Assembly (NCBI RefSeq): GCF_028743715.1 | Contig: NZ_CP117996.1 | Coordinates: forward strand, 372,001-436,000 | Direction of reading: 5' to 3' | DNA length: 64,000 nt | From: Microbacterium sp. Clip185 | GTDB lineage: Bacteria > Actinomycetota > Actinomycetes > Actinomycetales > Microbacteriaceae | In this document: piece by piece, positions 1 through 7,884 of the stretch | Position numbering within the stretch: the stretch's first letter is position 1 | Layout of the letters: each line of letters starts with the position of its first letter | Translations under genes and position numbers: made by a program | The notes under the pieces: generated by a model | What the model was told of the DNA's origin: nothing | What the model saw: the letters and a program-made list of their open reading frames with translations, nothing else | Database searches by the model: none

Positions 1-854
1 TGGGCTCGGCCGCGGACTGTGACCCGCTCCCTGAGGTCGCCGAGTCGAAGCTGACACCGATCATGTGGATGGTCAAAAGGGCGGTAGACGACGGCGCTGA
101 CATCGTCTCAGTGTCCATGGTCGAAGGACAGAGCGGCCTTGCCAGCTATGGGGTCCTTGCGGAGGCTGCGGAGAAGAAGGTCCCCGTGGTCGCGGGCAAC
201 CCTAACGACGGATTCAAAGAAGGCCTGTACCCAGCCGGATTGAACTCGGTCATCGGCGTCAGCGCCGTTGATTCGGATCAGAAGCTTCCGATCGCGGCGT
301 TGGGGGTCGAGAACCAGATCGGTGATACGACAGTGGTGGCTCCGGGTGTGGACATCGCGACGATCGGTGATGGTTCGGATCCGGGTTCGTGGGATGTGTC
401 GGGTCGTGCGACGGGAACGTCGTTGGCGACGCCGTTGGTGGCGGGGATCCTCGCGGCAGCGAAGCAGAAGTACCCCGATGCGACCGGTAACCAGTTGATT
501 CAGTCGTTGGTCCGCAATACAGGTGCTGAGGATCATGAGGTGCAGTACAGCGACACCGGTGGGTACGGGTACGGCGTCGCTTCGCTGCGTCACACGCTGA
601 GCAAGGATCCGACGGAGTACGAAGACGTCAACCCGCTGCTGAACAAGGGTGTTGGTCCGACGCAGGAGGACATCGATGAGGCGGCTGCCGCGTTGGCGTC
701 GCCGCCAGCAATGGATCAGCCCTCGCCGGACGGGATCGGTGCTTTCCTGCCCGTGATCATCGGGGTCGGTGTGGGCGTGCTCGTGCTGATTGTGGTGGGT
801 GTGGTGGTGACGGTGGTTCTGGTGCGGCGCAGTCGTCGGCGGGTGGGGGCGTGA
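1..854 (+). CDS. mycP: Mycosin (MycP-type subtilisin protease of type VII secretion), copy 1, 5' end outside window
   Basis: The reading frame is open from base 3 to the stop at 852-854, so only the C-terminal 280 or so residues are present. They carry the subtilase serine motif GTSLATP, the oxyanion region AGNPND and a single C-terminal membrane helix followed by a basic tail (VRRSRRR), the layout of mycosins, which anchor in the membrane with the protease domain outside and act with ESX secretion machines. The residues match the second half of the next gene almost throughout. From about base 384 to 770 the DNA is nearly identical to 1637-2020. The stop overlaps the next start (TGATG), so the two are probably translated together. 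Codon use (many TTG, GTT, GGT codons) is less G+C-rich than the neighbours. Catalytic Asp and His would lie upstream of the window. Confidence 0.9.
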   Translation, partial: GSAADCDPLPEVAESKLTPIMWMVKRAVDDGADIVSVSMVEGQSGLASYGVLAEAAEKKVPVVAGNPNDGFKEGLYPAGLNSVIGVSAVDSDQKLPIAALGVENQIGDTTVVAPGVDIATIGDGSDPGSWDVSGRATGTSLATPLVAGILAAAKQKYPDATGNQLIQSLVRNTGAEDHEVQYSDTGGYGYGVASLRHTLSKDPTEYEDVNPLLNKGVGPTQEDIDEAAAALASPPAMDQPSPDGIGAFLPVIIGVGVGVLVLIVVGVVVTVVLVRRSRRRVGA

Positions 855-2110
855 TGGTGGTGTCGCGGACGCGTTGGGTGCGTGCTGGTGCGGTGGTTGT
901 GGTGGGGCTTGTGGGGGTGCTGTTCGGTGCGGTTCCCGCGTCCGCTGCGGATGACGGGCAGTGGTGGTATTCGGCTTACGGCGTTGCCGATGTCCACGCG
1001 GAGGGGTGGACCGGGAAGGGCGTGAAGATCGCCGTTGTCGACACGCAGATCAACCCGGACCTGCCGGACTTCCAGGGCGCGGATCTGACGGTGGCTGAGG
1101 GGTCTGCGTGTGTCGGCAAGGACCCGTCGACGTCGGTGGCGAGCGCCGGGGCACAACACGGCTCTACCGTCACGGCGATGCTGATCGGCAACGGAACCGG
1201 GGTTGCGGGGACGAAGGGCATCGTTCCGGATGCATCCGTGACGTTCTACGGTGTGGGCGCGACCGCGGACTGTGACCCGCTGCCTGAGGTCGCGGAATCG
1301 AAGATCACGCCGATCATGTGGATGGTGAAGCGCGCGCTCGACGACGGCGCGGATATCGTCTCGGTGTCGATGGTCACCGGTGATGGCAATATCCCCGATG
1401 ACCGTGTTCTCGCGGAGGCCGTGGCCAGGAAGGTGCCGGTGGTTGCGGGTAACCCGAATGATGTGTTCAAGGAGGGCGCCTTCCCGGCAGCGCTGAACTC
1501 TGTCATCGGTGTGAGCGCAGTCGACTCGGACCAGAAGCTACCTATTGCTGCACTCGGGGTCGAGAACGCCGTGGCGGGGACGACGGTCGTGGCTCCGGGT
1601 GTCAACATCGCGACGATCGGCGACGGCTCCGACCCGGGTTCGTGGGATGTGTCGGGTCGTGCGACGGGAACGTCGTTGGCGACGCCGTTGGTGGCGGGGA
1701 TTCTCGCTGCGGCGAAGCAGAAGTACCCCGATGCGACGGGCAATCAGTTGATTCAGTCGTTGGTCCGCAATACGGGTGCTGAGGATCATGAGGTGCAGTA
1801 CAGCGACACCGGCGGGTACGGGTACGGCGTCGCTTCGCTGCGTCACACACTGAGCAAGGATCCGACACAGTACGAAGACGTCAACCCGCTGCTGAACAAG
1901 GGTGTTGGTCCGACGCAGGAGCAGATCGATGAGGCGACTGCCGCGTTGGCGTCGCCGCCAGCAACAGATCAGCCCTCGCCGGACGGGATCGGTGCTTTCC
2001 TGCCCGTGATCATCGGGATCGGAGTTGGCGTGGTGCTGATCGTGGTGGGTGTGGTCGTTACGGTGGTTCTGGTGCGGCGGAGCAACCGGTCACGCTCAAC
2101 GAACCCGTAG
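854..2110 (+). CDS. mycP: Mycosin (MycP-type subtilisin protease of type VII secretion), copy 2
   Basis: A complete 418-aa mycosin from ATG 854, which overlaps the upstream stop as TGATG. A GTG at 851 is the only alternative. It has a signal peptide (about 1-31, ending PASA), the S8 catalytic residues Asp63 (AVVDT), His102 (QHGST) and Ser274 (GTSLATP), Asn200 in AGNPN, and a C-terminal membrane helix at about 382-408 with a basic stop-transfer tail. Known mycosins are membrane-anchored extracytoplasmic proteases essential for ESX secretion. Core ESX genes (eccB/C/D/E) are not in the window and presumably lie to the left. The gene is a tandem duplicate of the upstream one with very high DNA identity in the 3' third, and faces the T7SS effector cassette convergently with only 20 bp between. 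Confidence 0.93.
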   Translation: MVVSRTRWVRAGAVVVVGLVGVLFGAVPASAADDGQWWYSAYGVADVHAEGWTGKGVKIAVVDTQINPDLPDFQGADLTVAEGSACVGKDPSTSVASAGAQHGSTVTAMLIGNGTGVAGTKGIVPDASVTFYGVGATADCDPLPEVAESKITPIMWMVKRALDDGADIVSVSMVTGDGNIPDDRVLAEAVARKVPVVAGNPNDVFKEGAFPAALNSVIGVSAVDSDQKLPIAALGVENAVAGTTVVAPGVNIATIGDGSDPGSWDVSGRATGTSLATPLVAGILAAAKQKYPDATGNQLIQSLVRNTGAEDHEVQYSDTGGYGYGVASLRHTLSKDPTQYEDVNPLLNKGVGPTQEQIDEATAALASPPATDQPSPDGIGAFLPVIIGIGVGVVLIVVGVVVTVVLVRRSNRSRSTNP

Positions 2111-2130
2111 CGGCCCGGGCCGCATCCGAG

Positions 2131-2526
2131 TCAGGACTGGGCGAGACCCCGTGCGGCGTCCAACTCCTGGCGGAAGGCGGCGAGGCCCGCGGCGGGAAGC
2201 TCGAAGCCGACGCTCGAGCCCGCGTTCACAACGAGCCCTTCGCCTGCCGGCATGCGGCGGATGAGGTCGGCCCCGGTGAACGTCACCATCCACGGCGCGA
2301 GGGCGTCGAGCTCGCTCGCGAGGTCGGGGTCGGTGAACACGGCCAGCACACGCTCGGAGGCGCCCGGGTAGTACACCGGTTGGAAGCCGCGGAAATCCTC
2401 GCCGGGGTCGCCGCCGCTGGGCACGTAGACGGTGGATGCGGCGAACGTCCACAGCACGGTCTGCATCGTCAAACGCTGCTCGCGCGCCTGCAGGATCGCC
2501 AGATCGACGACGGTCGGTTCAGTCAT
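2131..2526 (-). CDS. SseB-family-like protein of the T7SS cassette
   Basis: This 131-aa protein resembles the SseB N-terminal-domain family: a short alpha/beta protein with a central 'V.VPSGGD' and 'VYYPG...VLAVFTDPDLA' stretch. It has no signal peptide or membrane segment. Such proteins recur beside ESX genes in Actinobacteria with unknown role. The start ATG 2526 overlaps the end of the upstream CxxC gene by 8 nt, so it is the last gene of a leftward translationally coupled cassette (YbaB-like, ESX target, toxin-like protein, CxxC protein, this gene). Position directly after a putative secreted toxin makes a chaperone or immunity role possible, but that is inference from order only. Family assignment is moderate. 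Confidence 0.6.
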   Translation of the reverse strand: MTEPTVVDLAILQAREQRLTMQTVLWTFAASTVYVPSGGDPGEDFRGFQPVYYPGASERVLAVFTDPDLASELDALAPWMVTFTGADLIRRMPAGEGLVVNAGSSVGFELPAAGLAAFRQELDAARGLAQS

Positions 2527-2752
2527 TGCCCACCTCGTTCGGGAAGCGCTCGCGCGCCTCCTCGTCTGTCATCGGACGCAGCCCCCGACTGTTGTCGAAC
2601 CACCACGTGCGGCACACCTCGCAACGATAGAGCAGGTCGACCGGCGAGGTCGACGTCACAAACCGCGGCTGCCCGCCGCTGTACGCGCCCTCGCGGCACA
2701 CGGGGCACCCGAGCTCCGTCGCGGTGCTCAATACCGTCTCACGAGCACCCAC
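2519..2752 (-). CDS. Small CxxC...CxxC zinc-ribbon-like protein
   Basis: A 77-aa protein with two cysteine pairs, CPVC (about residues 16-19) and CEVC (about 44-47), spaced as in a zinc ribbon, and a WWFD motif after the second pair. The GTG start at 2752 lies inside the end of the toxin-like gene (25-nt overlap). A TTG overlapping that gene's stop (TTGA) would give a protein 7 residues shorter that still holds both cysteine pairs. It overlaps the downstream SseB-like gene by 8 nt. No specific function is recognised. The position makes it a candidate cognate partner (antitoxin or chaperone) of the upstream effector-like protein. Confidence 0.6.
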   Translation of the reverse strand: MGARETVLSTATELGCPVCREGAYSGGQPRFVTSTSPVDLLYRCEVCRTWWFDNSRGLRPMTDEEARERFPNEVGND

Positions 2753-4044
2753 GCTCCATTCTCCAGCTTCGTCAGCACCGCATTGCTGCGCATCGCGTCG
2801 CCGCCGGCGATCAGCGTCTCACGCGTGGAGTTCACCAGGTAGGCCCCCGTGCCCGTGTTGACGGCGGTGTGGCCGTAGGTGGTGCTCGTGTTCGTGGGGT
2901 CGGGATAGAAGTGTTCCCACCCGCCCGAATCCGCAACCGTCGGACGGCGCAGCTCACTGGGGTCGACCGGGAAGTGCACGGCGTAGATGTCGCCGCCGTT
3001 GAGGTACGCGTCCTGCGCCATCGGCGCCATGCCGGTCTCGCGCGCCGCCTGCGCGGGCGTGTGGATCTTGGCCGCATCCTCTGTGGGCATCGCCCACACA
3101 TCCGAGCCCGACCGGCCGAGCGTCGCCGCCGAGTGGTCGTAGTGCTGCACGACCTTGTCGCTGAAGATCGACGTGTGATAGCCCTCGTCGATCATGCTCT
3201 TCAGGTCGGCGGGGGAGAGCGGTTCGCCGACGCGGGCACGGATGGTGGGGCCGTCCGGAACGCGCACCGACGGACCCGAGCCGCCGCCCTTCAGCACGCT
3301 GCTGAACAAATCGCCAGCCCGCTGCAACAGGCCCTTGAGGTCGTCGAGGAGCTTGCCGAGGTTCTTGCACGAGCGCAGCACCTTCGTGACCGTCTCACCG
3401 ACCGTGGTCGCGAGCTGGCTGACGCGGGTCGTCACCTGGCCGATGACGACGGGGGTGGCAAGGCCCACCGTCACCACGAGCTCGGCGACCCACGAGATGA
3501 TCGCGCCGGCGAGCTGCGACAAGACATCGCGCACCAGATCGTGCACGACCTGCACGATCGTCGACGCCATCTGAAGACCCGTCGACATGGCACCGGCCCA
3601 GGATGCGGCGCCCGAAAGGTGCTTGGCCGCATCCTGCTGGAATCGGCGGTAGGCCTCCATCGCCTCGCCCGCCATGTCGTCGACCTGGCCCACGACATGG
3701 GCGAGCTCCTGCGCCGAGGTCTCCAGCTGGGTCTGGATGTTCGACCAGGTCTGCGCGAACGCGGCGACTTCGCCCGCGTTGCCCGCGAAGTCGTTGAGCC
3801 AGCCCTTCAGCGGTTCGAGATGATCGATGATCCAGCCGAGACCCGCCCCGATCAACGACCCGAGCGGGTCGATCGCCGTCGCGGCCACGTCGATCGCGAA
3901 GCCGACGCCCGCAAGTCCCCCCTCGACCCAGGACCCGGAGTCCACCGCGGCGACGAGCTGGCTGCCCGAATCGAGCAGCCCCGCGCCGCTGAACGGTGTC
4001 GCCGTGTCGATGGGCGCCGCCACCAGCACGTTCGCGGTGCTCAT
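2728..4044 (-). CDS. Putative type VII secreted effector (helical WXG-type N-domain, unassigned C-terminal domain)
   Basis: A 438-aa two-part protein. Residues 1-250 are alanine-rich and mostly helical, with a WAG (WXG) turn at 149-151 and long amphipathic helices at about 85-145 and 155-245, the architecture of ESX/LXG secreted proteins. A glycine linker (GGGSG, 253-257) leads to a compact C-terminal domain of about 180 residues rich in His, Tyr and Asp (GYHTS 288-292, HYDHS 301-305, GWEHFYPDP 375-383, STRET 406-410, ending WVLVRRY). I do not recognise this domain. An enzymatic toxin such as an ADP-ribosyltransferase-like fold is possible but not shown. No signal peptide. ATG 4044 overlaps the upstream ESX-target stop by ATGA, and two small genes follow with overlaps. 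Confidence 0.7.
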   Translation of the reverse strand: MSTANVLVAAPIDTATPFSGAGLLDSGSQLVAAVDSGSWVEGGLAGVGFAIDVAATAIDPLGSLIGAGLGWIIDHLEPLKGWLNDFAGNAGEVAAFAQTWSNIQTQLETSAQELAHVVGQVDDMAGEAMEAYRRFQQDAAKHLSGAASWAGAMSTGLQMASTIVQVVHDLVRDVLSQLAGAIISWVAELVVTVGLATPVVIGQVTTRVSQLATTVGETVTKVLRSCKNLGKLLDDLKGLLQRAGDLFSSVLKGGGSGPSVRVPDGPTIRARVGEPLSPADLKSMIDEGYHTSIFSDKVVQHYDHSAATLGRSGSDVWAMPTEDAAKIHTPAQAARETGMAPMAQDAYLNGGDIYAVHFPVDPSELRRPTVADSGGWEHFYPDPTNTSTTYGHTAVNTGTGAYLVNSTRETLIAGGDAMRSNAVLTKLENGAWVLVRRY

Positions 4045-4358
4045 CCGAGTCCCTGACCGAGCGTGTGGATGCCCTGCACCACGTCATCCTCGAACGAGGC
4101 CATGTCGCTGCCGACGCCGCGCAGCTCGGTCGCCGACCGGCGCAGCATCTGCTCCGCCGAGCCGATCGCCTGCTGCGCCATCGCCGCCGCGATCTGTGCC
4201 GGCGGAACGAGGAACGCGCACAGCACCCCGAAGGCGCCGCCGCCCATATTCGTGGAGCCGGCCGCATCCCGCGCGACCGAAACGTCGGACGCCACGAGCT
4301 CGACCCGCGACGCCTGTGCGGCGATCAGATCGCCGTCGAGCGCGATGTGATCCGCCAT
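4041..4358 (-). CDS. Small ESX / type VII secretion target protein (EspC/WXG100-like)
   Basis: A 105-aa protein from ATG 4358, which overlaps the upstream stop as TGATG. An ATG-less extension to 4367 is not needed. It has two alanine-rich helical halves (about 5-38 and 55-100) around a glycine-rich turn, no Trp-x-Gly, and no signal peptide, matching the EspC-like 'type VII secretion target' proteins that pair with larger helical effectors. It sits just before the putative effector gene and overlaps it by 4 nt, so the two products probably form a co-secreted or chaperone pair. The assignment rests on size, helical composition and context rather than a diagnostic motif. Confidence 0.65.
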   Translation of the reverse strand: MADHIALDGDLIAAQASRVELVASDVSVARDAAGSTNMGGGAFGVLCAFLVPPAQIAAAMAQQAIGSAEQMLRRSATELRGVGSDMASFEDDVVQGIHTLGQGLG

Positions 4359-4771
4359 CACGACCACCGCACATTCGTGCCGCCGCCCTGCGGCAGGGCG
4401 TCTGCGATCTCGGCGCGCAGCCGTTCGGTCGCGCCGGCCTGCTCGCCGAACAACTCCGCGGCGATGCGCACCGCCTGCTCACCCGCCTGGCGCTGTGCGG
4501 CGCGGGCAGTGTCGACGAGTAAGCGGGACAGGGTCTGTGGGGAGAGCTCCATCGCCGCATCCGACAGGTCCGCATCGAGCAAGCGGCCCGAGGCGTCGAC
4601 CGTCACGCGAAGCTCACGCCGGGGCGAGCTGGCCGTGGCGCGCACATCCGCGACGTCGCGCTGGAACTGCTGACCGCGCCTCGCCTGCTCCTGGGCGGCC
4701 GCGATCTGCTGCTCGACACGGGCGATCGACGCGTCCGCATCCCGCATGAAATCGTCGCTCACCTTTGGCAC
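4358..4771 (-). CDS. YbaB/EbfC-like protein of the T7SS cassette
   Basis: A 137-aa protein with an N-terminal coiled helix (about 5-45, rich in Gln and Arg) followed by a beta-rich centre (RELRVTVDASGRLLDADLS) and a C-terminal helix, the fold order of the YbaB/EbfC family. Versions of this family are common beside WXG genes in Actinobacteria. GTG 4771 is chosen because a GAGAGG ribosome site lies 6 nt upstream. GTG 4762 and ATG 4747 lack good spacing. It begins 1 nt after the cofC stop, so the F420 genes and this T7SS cassette may share one transcript. The next gene overlaps by 1 nt (TGATG). DNA binding is known for EbfC but not implied here. Confidence 0.7.
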   Translation of the reverse strand: MPKVSDDFMRDADASIARVEQQIAAAQEQARRGQQFQRDVADVRATASSPRRELRVTVDASGRLLDADLSDAAMELSPQTLSRLLVDTARAAQRQAGEQAVRIAAELFGEQAGATERLRAEIADALPQGGGTNVRWS

Positions 4772-4772
4772 G

Positions 4773-5396
4773 TTACGCCTCTCGGGGGTGGCCTCCCTGC
4801 GAAAGGGCGCTACCTGTGGAGAACCGAACGGAGCGGGGTCCGAGCCCCAACGCGGCTGCCTCGGCGAGCTGCGCCATCGTGTCCACATCCCGACGCAGCG
4901 TCGACTGCTCCGACACATCCAGACGCACGCATCCGAGCGCCAGGTGGCGGGCCAGCGAGCCCTCCCCGAACGCGCTCTCCCACGCCACCCCCGCCCGCGC
5001 GGTGACGAGGGTCGAGCCGGTTCCCTCAGCGTCGGCGACCACGGCACGGTCGACGGATGCGGCCGCATCCAGCGCTCTGCGCAAGTCATCGGGGCGCAGC
5101 GCAGGCAGGTCGCCGAGGAGCGCCGCGCGAGGCACATCGGCCGCGGGCATGCCGAGCGCGATCGCCGCGTTCAGGCCGCGCGGTTCCTCTTCGGTCACCA
5201 CGGTCACGCCGCTGATCGCGGCCGCATCCGCTGCCGTCCGTGGATCCGCCGTCACGACGACCACCCGCGCCACCGCGGCGGCCGCCGCCACCGTGTCGAG
5301 CCCGATGGCCCGCACGAGATCGGCGCTCGCCCCCAGCCGCGACTTGCCGGATGCCGCCGCCTTCAGCGGCACGACCACCGTCCAGTCGCGGTTCAC
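4773..5396 (-). CDS. cofC: 2-phospho-L-lactate / phosphoenolpyruvate guanylyltransferase (F420 side-chain activation)
   Basis: A 207-aa CofC/FbiD homologue. Family members join GTP to 2-phospholactate or PEP, giving the activated side chain that CofD/FbiA attaches to FO in coenzyme F420 synthesis. Visible features are the N-terminal nucleotide-binding VVPLKAAASGKSRLG (about 8-22), the VVVVTADP strand and LLGDLPAL (about 93-100), as in NTP transferases. ATG 5396 overlaps the fgd stop by ATGA, placing it in the operon cofGH - monooxygenase - fgd - cofC. fbiA/cofD and fbiB/cofE are not in the window. Whether PEP or phospholactate is the substrate cannot be read from the sequence. Confidence 0.88.
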   Translation of the reverse strand: MNRDWTVVVPLKAAASGKSRLGASADLVRAIGLDTVAAAAAVARVVVVTADPRTAADAAAISGVTVVTEEEPRGLNAAIALGMPAADVPRAALLGDLPALRPDDLRRALDAAASVDRAVVADAEGTGSTLVTARAGVAWESAFGEGSLARHLALGCVRLDVSEQSTLRRDVDTMAQLAEAAALGLGPRSVRFSTGSALSQGGHPREA

Positions 5397-6403
5397 GCGA
5401 AGCGCGCGCGCAGACGCGGAAGGATCTCCTCGCCGTAGGTGCGTAGGAACTGCTCCTGATCCTCACCCGGATCGTGGAACACCAGGTGCCGGAAGCCGAG
5501 GTCGACATAGCGGGCGATCTGCTCGACGTGCTCGTCGGGATCGGTCGAGACGATGAAGCGGGATGCGGCGCGCTCGATGGGCAGTTCGGCCGCCCGACGC
5601 TGCATCTCGATCGGATCGTGGATGCCCATCTTCTCCTCGGCGCTCAGCGCGAGCGGAGCCCAGAAGCGCGTCTTCTCGAGCGCCGTCTCGCGGTCGGCGG
5701 CGTACGAGACCTTGACCTCGATGAGGGTGTCGACGTCGTCGCTGGAGCGCCCCGCCTTCTCGATGCCCTCGGCGAGGGCGGGCAGGAGCGTGTCGGTGTA
5801 GAGCTTCGGGTCCTTGCCGCTCGTCGTGATGAAGCCGTCGGCGATGCGGCCGGCCAGACGCGTGGCCGCAGGCCCCGCCGCGCCGATGTAGATCGGCACC
5901 GGGGCCGTCGGGCGGTCGTAGACCGTCGCGTCGCTCACGCTCCAGAAGGTGCCCTCGAAGGTGACGCGCTCGCCGGCCCACAGCTTCTCGATGAGAGTGA
6001 TGGCCTCCTTGAGACGCTGGAAGCGCTCGGGCGGCTCGGGCCAGTCGAGACCCAGGGTCACCTCGTTGAGAGCCTCACCCGTGCCGACGCCCAGGATCAC
6101 ACGACCGGGGAACATCACCCCGAGCGTCGCGAACGCCTGCGCGACGACGGCCGGGTGGTAGCGGAAGGTGGGCGTGAGCACGCTCGTGCCCAGCAGCACC
6201 CGCGAGGTCCGCGCTCCCACGGCCCCGAGCCAGGGCAGCGCCGCCGGGGCGTGGCCGCCCTCGTGCATCCACGGCTGGAAGTGGTCGGAGATGAAGACCG
6301 AGTCGAACCCGACCTCCTCCGCCAGCACGGCGAAGTCGGCGAGTCGATCGGGGGAGAACTGCTCGGCCGAGGCCTTGTAGCCCAGACGCAGGGGAACGGT
6401 CAT
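5393..6403 (-). CDS. fgd: F420-dependent glucose-6-phosphate dehydrogenase
   Basis: A 336-aa luciferase-like (LLM) protein very close to mycobacterial Fgd1 as I remember it: LGYKASAEQF near the start, SDHFQPW with the proposed catalytic His and Trp, LLGTSVLTPTFRYHPA, GVGTGEALNE with the catalytic Glu, TSGK with a phosphate-binding Lys, and FWAPLALSAEEK, DPIEM, SDP-like ends. Fgd oxidises glucose 6-phosphate and reduces F420 to F420H2 in the cytoplasm, supplying reductant to F420 enzymes. ATG 6403 overlaps the monooxygenase stop as ATGA. A longer upstream reading frame exists but runs inside the monooxygenase gene. Length matches the family. Confidence 0.93.
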   Translation of the reverse strand: MTVPLRLGYKASAEQFSPDRLADFAVLAEEVGFDSVFISDHFQPWMHEGGHAPAALPWLGAVGARTSRVLLGTSVLTPTFRYHPAVVAQAFATLGVMFPGRVILGVGTGEALNEVTLGLDWPEPPERFQRLKEAITLIEKLWAGERVTFEGTFWSVSDATVYDRPTAPVPIYIGAAGPAATRLAGRIADGFITTSGKDPKLYTDTLLPALAEGIEKAGRSSDDVDTLIEVKVSYAADRETALEKTRFWAPLALSAEEKMGIHDPIEMQRRAAELPIERAASRFIVSTDPDEHVEQIARYVDLGFRHLVFHDPGEDQEQFLRTYGEEILPRLRARFA

Positions 6404-7884
6404 GACTCTCCTCTCGCCCGCGACGCATCGCGGTGCAGCGGGGCCGGCAGGAACTCCGACCCGTCGGTGGAACTCAGCATGGCGCGGAACGCGTCGACGG
6501 TGTCGGGCCACAGCAGAGTGAGCCTGCCCGACCGGGCGTCGACGTACCAGTTGTCGCAACCCCCGGTGAGCCAGGGGCGGGATGCGGCCGCCGCATCGAT
6601 GCGGGCGGTGTAGGCCTTCTCCGCATCCGGACGCAGCCGCAGAACGCCGTCGCCGGCGCGGTCGAGGCAGCGCGTCACGTACTCCGCCTGCGCTTCCAGC
6701 ATCAGCAGCGACGAGTTGTGCCCGAGCGACGCGTTGGGGCCGTTGAGCACGAACAGGTTGGGGAAGCCCGCGACCACGGTGGACGCGTACGAGGTCATCC
6801 CTTCGCTCCAGTGCTCCGCGAGCGTCTCACCCTGCTCGCCCGTCACGAGTTGCGCGTACGGCTGCTCGGATGCGGCGAACCCGGTCGCCAGCACGAGCAT
6901 GTCGGCGAGGTAGCGGGCGCCGGACGCGGCCACCAGCTCGCCGTCGTCCACGCGCGCGAGCGCCGACGGCTCGAACGCGACCGCATCCGAGGCGACGGCA
7001 GGGTAGAACTCATCCGACAGCAGCACGCGCTTGCAACCGAACGCGTAATCCGGGGTCAACGCGCGGCGAAGCGCCGGGTCCGCCACCTGGGCTTCCAGGT
7101 GGGCGAGCGCGACCGCGCGGGCGGCGCGCGCCGCATCCGCATCGCCCGAGCGTGAGGCGAAGCGTTCCTCGCCCTCGCGGTACAACTCGTCGCGCAACCG
7201 TGCCAGCTCGTCCGGATGCTGGGCGAACCGGCGCCGGTCGGCGGCCGTGTAGTCCACGTCGCCGCGCGGCACGATCCAGGCCGGTGTGCGCTGAAACAGC
7301 ACGACCTCGGCGCCCTGCGCGACGAGCGCGGGAACCAGCTGCACGGCGGACGCGCCCGTTCCGACCACGGCGATGCGCCGGCCGGCGAGAGGTGCGGTGT
7401 GGTCCCACCGCGCGGAGTGGAACAGGGGGCCCTCGAAGGTCTCGAGCCCCGGGATGTCGGGGATCGACGGCTCCGTCAGCCGTCCGCATGCGAGCACGAG
7501 GCGGCGGGCGCGCACATCCTCGCCGCGTCCGGTCTCGACGACCCAGCCCTCGCTGTCCCACGCCGCCGACTGCAGCGGCGTCTCCAGCAGCAGGCGCTCG
7601 CCGAGCTGTTCCGCCTCCGCGATGTGCTGCAGGTAGCGGTGGATCTCGTCCCCGCGGGCGAAGAGCCCCGACCAGTCCGGCCACGGGTGGTTCTCGAGCC
7701 CGTACAGGTGAGAGGGCACATCGCACGCGACGCCCGGATACGTGTTGTCGCGCCAGGTGCCGCCGACCGAGTTGCCCCGGTCGAGCACGGCGAACGACTC
7801 CCGTCCCGCCCGCCGCAGCGCCGACGCCATCGCGAGCCCGCCGAAACCCGCGCCGACGATCGCGACGTCGACCTCGCGCGTCAT
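6400..7884 (-). CDS. FAD-dependent Baeyer-Villiger-type monooxygenase
   Basis: A 494-aa class B flavoprotein monooxygenase. It has GAGFGG (11-16) for FAD, GGTWRDNTYPGVACDVPSH as in cyclohexanone and phenylacetone monooxygenases, a version of the Baeyer-Villiger fingerprint (FEGPLFHSARWDHT), a second Rossmann GTGASA for NADPH, and ATGF near the C-terminus. It would oxygenate a ketone, aldehyde or heteroatom substrate with NADPH and O2. The substrate is unknown. It overlaps fbiC (ATGA at 7881-7884) and fgd (ATGA at 6400-6403), so it is translated within the F420 operon although it is expected to use FAD, not F420. A link between its reaction and F420 is not evident. Confidence 0.88.
   Translation of the reverse strand: MTREVDVAIVGAGFGGLAMASALRRAGRESFAVLDRGNSVGGTWRDNTYPGVACDVPSHLYGLENHPWPDWSGLFARGDEIHRYLQHIAEAEQLGERLLLETPLQSAAWDSEGWVVETGRGEDVRARRLVLACGRLTEPSIPDIPGLETFEGPLFHSARWDHTAPLAGRRIAVVGTGASAVQLVPALVAQGAEVVLFQRTPAWIVPRGDVDYTAADRRRFAQHPDELARLRDELYREGEERFASRSGDADAARAARAVALAHLEAQVADPALRRALTPDYAFGCKRVLLSDEFYPAVASDAVAFEPSALARVDDGELVAASGARYLADMLVLATGFAASEQPYAQLVTGEQGETLAEHWSEGMTSYASTVVAGFPNLFVLNGPNASLGHNSSLLMLEAQAEYVTRCLDRAGDGVLRLRPDAEKAYTARIDAAAASRPWLTGGCDNWYVDARSGRLTLLWPDTVDAFRAMLSSTDGSEFLPAPLHRDASRARGES

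Noticed and set aside
4771..5137. Upstream extension of the YbaB-like gene to 5137
   Set aside because: It would run inside cofC and gives a basic, unconserved sequence; GTG 4771 has a good ribosome site.
6403..6559. Longer fgd starting at 6559
   Set aside because: The extra residues lie inside the monooxygenase gene and do not match Fgd, which begins near LGYKASAEQF.
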